This document shows, piece by piece, positions 61,888 to 64,000 of a stretch of DNA of 64,000 nt; positions within the stretch are counted from its first letter, which is position 1; each line of letters begins with the position of its first letter. The position numbers and the translations under genes were made by a program. The stretch is from Zoogloeaceae bacterium. Lineage in GTDB: Bacteria > Pseudomonadota > Gammaproteobacteria > Burkholderiales > Rhodocyclaceae. The stretch spans positions 1-64,000 of the forward strand of contig JACKMA010000007.1 in the NCBI GenBank assembly GCA_024235635.1, given 5' to 3'. The notes beneath the pieces were generated by a model. It saw only the letters and a list, made by a program, of their open reading frames with translations, searched no databases and was not told the origin of the DNA.

Positions 61888-64000
61888 ATGGCGGCGCGCG
61901 CAGGCGGGCTACGGGGTTCGCTGGGCGTCCTGGCGGTCGCCGTGACGTTGGCGTTGCCGGCCTGCGTGTCACCCGGGGGCGGTGCCCGCGCCGATCGGGA
62001 TCTCTACGGCGAGGTCTCGAGCTACGCCACCACCGGCCGCTTCGACGAGATCGAGCGCACGCTGGAGGCCGTCGCCCGCGAGCGGACGCTGTCCAACCAG
62101 GAGCGTCATGCGCTGTGCTTCGCGCACTCCAAGACCAAGCGCTACGATCGCCTGCTGCCCTGTCTCGACCAACTCGAGGCGGGGCTGCGCAAGGGGTCGA
62201 CCCGCACCTGGCTGTTCGGCCTCGACGACGCGACACCGGTCGTCCATCTGATGCGAGCGGTCGCCCGGACCGATCTTGCGCAGTACGGCGAGGCGCAGGC
62301 AGAAGCAAAGAAGGCGATGGACTGGCTCGGGGGCGACTACGAAGGCTACGGCGACATCGCGATCGAGGCGCTGGCCGTGCGGTCGATCGCGGCGACGCTG
62401 TCGGGCGACCCGGACCGCGGGCGTGCGCTGGCACGCGAGCTCGAGAACATCGACCTGCCGTGGGGCGAGGCGCACGACTTCGCGACGATCCGCTCGCTGG
62501 CGCTGGCGCGTGCCTACGCCGCCCTCGGAGATTTTCGTGCCGTGTTGCGGGTGATCCGCGAGGACGAACATTTCGAGTGGCGAGTCTGGGCCGACAATCT
62601 GTTCAGCGGCGCCAGCCTGCGAGGCATCAGCAACTGGGTCTGGATCGAACTGCCGCGTGGCTTCCTGCTCAACCGGGCGTTGCTCGAGACCGGAGACGTC
62701 GCTGCCGCGCGGACCGGACTGGACACCTTGCTGGCCGCCCCGGCTGCCCCGGCCAACGGTGAGATCTTCTGGATGATGCTCTACGACCGGGGGCGCGTCG
62801 CGATCCGCGATGGCGACTCCGCGGCGGCCATCCGCTATTTCCGCCAGGCCATCGAGGTGATCGAGCTGCAGCGCTCTTCGATCAATACCGAAGCCGCCAA
62901 GATCGGCTTCGTCGGCGACAAGCAGGCGGTCTACGCCGAATTGATCGAGATGCTGCTCGCCAGCGGTCGCAACAACACGGCCTTCGACTACATGGAGCGT
63001 TCGAAGGCGCGCGCACTGGTGGACATGCTGGCCGCGAAGAACGATTTCGTCGTCACCGGGAAGCGTTCCGGCGAAGCGCGGGAGACCTTCGCGCGGCTCA
63101 AGGATGCGATGCTCGACCGCCAGCTGCAGGTGCCGGTTTCATCCGATCCCACCCGCGGCGGCGGTCAGATGAGCCTAGAAGAGATCCGCGAGCGCCTCGC
63201 GGTGATCGCGCCGGATCTCGCCTCACTGATTTCGGTGGCGTCGCTGACCACCAGCGACGTCGAGGCCCGCCTCAACGACGAGGAGGCGGTGCTCGAATAC
63301 TATGGTCACGGCGGCAAGCTCTACGCTGCCGTGCTCGACCGGGGCAAGGTCACGGTCACCGAGGTCGCCACCGACGGACTGGCCGACGACGTGCGCGCCT
63401 TCCGCAGGGCGATCGACGAGCGCACCGGCGACGTCGAGCGCCGCGCCCGCGCGCTCTACGATCGCTTGATCCGACCGGTCGAGGGGCTCGCTGCCACCGG
63501 CAACCTGCTGGTGGTGCCCCATGGCATCCTGCACTACGTGTCGTTCGGTGCGCTGCACGACGGCAAGGACTACTGGCTGGCACGCCGCAGCCTGCGATTT
63601 CTCCCGAGCGCCAGCGTGGTCGGCTTCCTCGACACGCCGGCCGCCCCGACTCCGCCGCGCCACCTGCTGGCCTTCGGCAACCCGGATCTCGGCGACGCGC
63701 GTTTCGATCTGCCGAGCGCCCAGCGCGAGGTCGAGGCCATCAGTGAGATGGTGCCCGACAGCCGGGCCCTGGTGCGGCGCCAGGCAAGCGAAACAGAGTT
63801 CAGGAACAACGCCGCACGCTACCGCTATCTGCACATCGCATCGCACGGTGAATACAACGCCGACAACGCGCTGGAGTCGCGCCTGTTGCTGGCCAGGGAC
63901 GACGACAACGACGGCTCACTGACCACCGACGAACTCTACAACCTCCAGCTCGACGCCGACATGGTGACCCTGTCGGCCTGCGAGACCGGACTCGGCACCG
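61888..64000 (+). CDS. TPR-CHAT lipoprotein, cut by the window end
   Basis: At least 704 residues are visible. The N-terminus has a lipoprotein signal ending LALPACVSPGG (lipobox Cys near residue 26). A helical TPR-like region follows (~35-360), e.g. DSAAAIRYFRQAIEVIELQR. The CHAT caspase-like protease domain starts near 445 (EAVLEYYGHGGKLYAAVLDR). The catalytic histidine is in YLHIASHGEY and the cysteine in LSACETGLGT at the window edge; the C-terminus lies outside. CHAT proteases in Gram-negatives are linked to programmed cell death and defence. An envelope-anchored form is less usual. It follows the barrel-like gene by five bases. Confidence 0.9.
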   Translation, partial: MAARAGGLRGSLGVLAVAVTLALPACVSPGGGARADRDLYGEVSSYATTGRFDEIERTLEAVARERTLSNQERHALCFAHSKTKRYDRLLPCLDQLEAGLRKGSTRTWLFGLDDATPVVHLMRAVARTDLAQYGEAQAEAKKAMDWLGGDYEGYGDIAIEALAVRSIAATLSGDPDRGRALARELENIDLPWGEAHDFATIRSLALARAYAALGDFRAVLRVIREDEHFEWRVWADNLFSGASLRGISNWVWIELPRGFLLNRALLETGDVAAARTGLDTLLAAPAAPANGEIFWMMLYDRGRVAIRDGDSAAAIRYFRQAIEVIELQRSSINTEAAKIGFVGDKQAVYAELIEMLLASGRNNTAFDYMERSKARALVDMLAAKNDFVVTGKRSGEARETFARLKDAMLDRQLQVPVSSDPTRGGGQMSLEEIRERLAVIAPDLASLISVASLTTSDVEARLNDEEAVLEYYGHGGKLYAAVLDRGKVTVTEVATDGLADDVRAFRRAIDERTGDVERRARALYDRLIRPVEGLAATGNLLVVPHGILHYVSFGALHDGKDYWLARRSLRFLPSASVVGFLDTPAAPTPPRHLLAFGNPDLGDARFDLPSAQREVEAISEMVPDSRALVRRQASETEFRNNAARYRYLHIASHGEYNADNALESRLLLARDDDNDGSLTTDELYNLQLDADMVTLSACETGLGT

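Overview
The window is GC-rich proteobacterial chromosome. Its gene content (PII/AmtB behind a TorF-type porin, ThrH, UbiK, DusA, a PEP-CTERM protein, sigma-54 promoters, a type VI secretion locus) points to a beta- or gammaproteobacterium. I cannot name a genus from sequence alone. No rRNA, tRNA or CRISPR array was found.

Positions 1-7725 are an accessory, gene-poor stretch that is noticeably more AT-rich in places. Small orphan genes (a membrane-anchored peptide, a zinc-ribbon protein, a one-TM protein) are separated by two diverged copies of a ~165-bp repeat. An IS21-family element (2313-4897, TGT...ACA ends, istA broken by two single-base deletions, istB intact) cuts a small gene on its left and a class-C group II intron on its right. 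Only the intron's 5' part and the first ~33 codons of its reverse transcriptase remain. The intron lies beside an attC-like palindrome (5469-5531), directly downstream of a PEP-CTERM gene. Further right are an istB remnant and a 99-bp MITE-like element flanked by TTAA.

Positions 7726-33083 are mostly core genome: an ABC-F ATPase, a multi-PAS histidine kinase, threonine ammonia-lyase, a PhoX-like protein, and a D-amino-acid catabolic operon dadA-ridA-agcS. That operon has a consensus -24/-12 promoter and a divergent TyrR/PhhR-like activator whose frame is broken by indels. Then come thrH-purU, the nitrogen operon torF-glnK-amtB with two NtrC-type sites upstream, ubiK-dusA, mobB, and a signalling cluster (NtrC-like regulator, a two-receiver protein whose first receiver lacks its phospho-acceptor Asp, a hybrid kinase).

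Positions 33256-50521 are part of a type VI secretion locus: vgrG, a small membrane protein, a DUF2169/pentapeptide adaptor, a second pentapeptide protein, DUF3540, a DUF4150 PAAR-like protein, tssJ, tssK, tssL (with an OmpA domain), tssM, tagF and a Ser/Thr kinase. Genes for TssA-H, Hcp and ClpV are not in the window. A ChaA-type antiporter, an acetyltransferase and a DUF4062-TPR protein follow. Facing them is a five-gene operon, FHA - PP2C - OmpA - haem-binding DUF3365 sensor - Ser/Thr kinase (60433 to 54614). It looks like a threonine-phosphorylation switch with an unusual input module. The window ends in a beta-barrel-like protein and a CHAT-protease lipoprotein cut by the edge.

At least eight single-base-scale indels, nearly all in short homopolymers, break istA, the tyrR-like gene, the DUF4150 gene, tssJ and tssK. 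Either several of these genes are decaying or the assembly carries homopolymer errors. This must be settled before calling the secretion system inactive.
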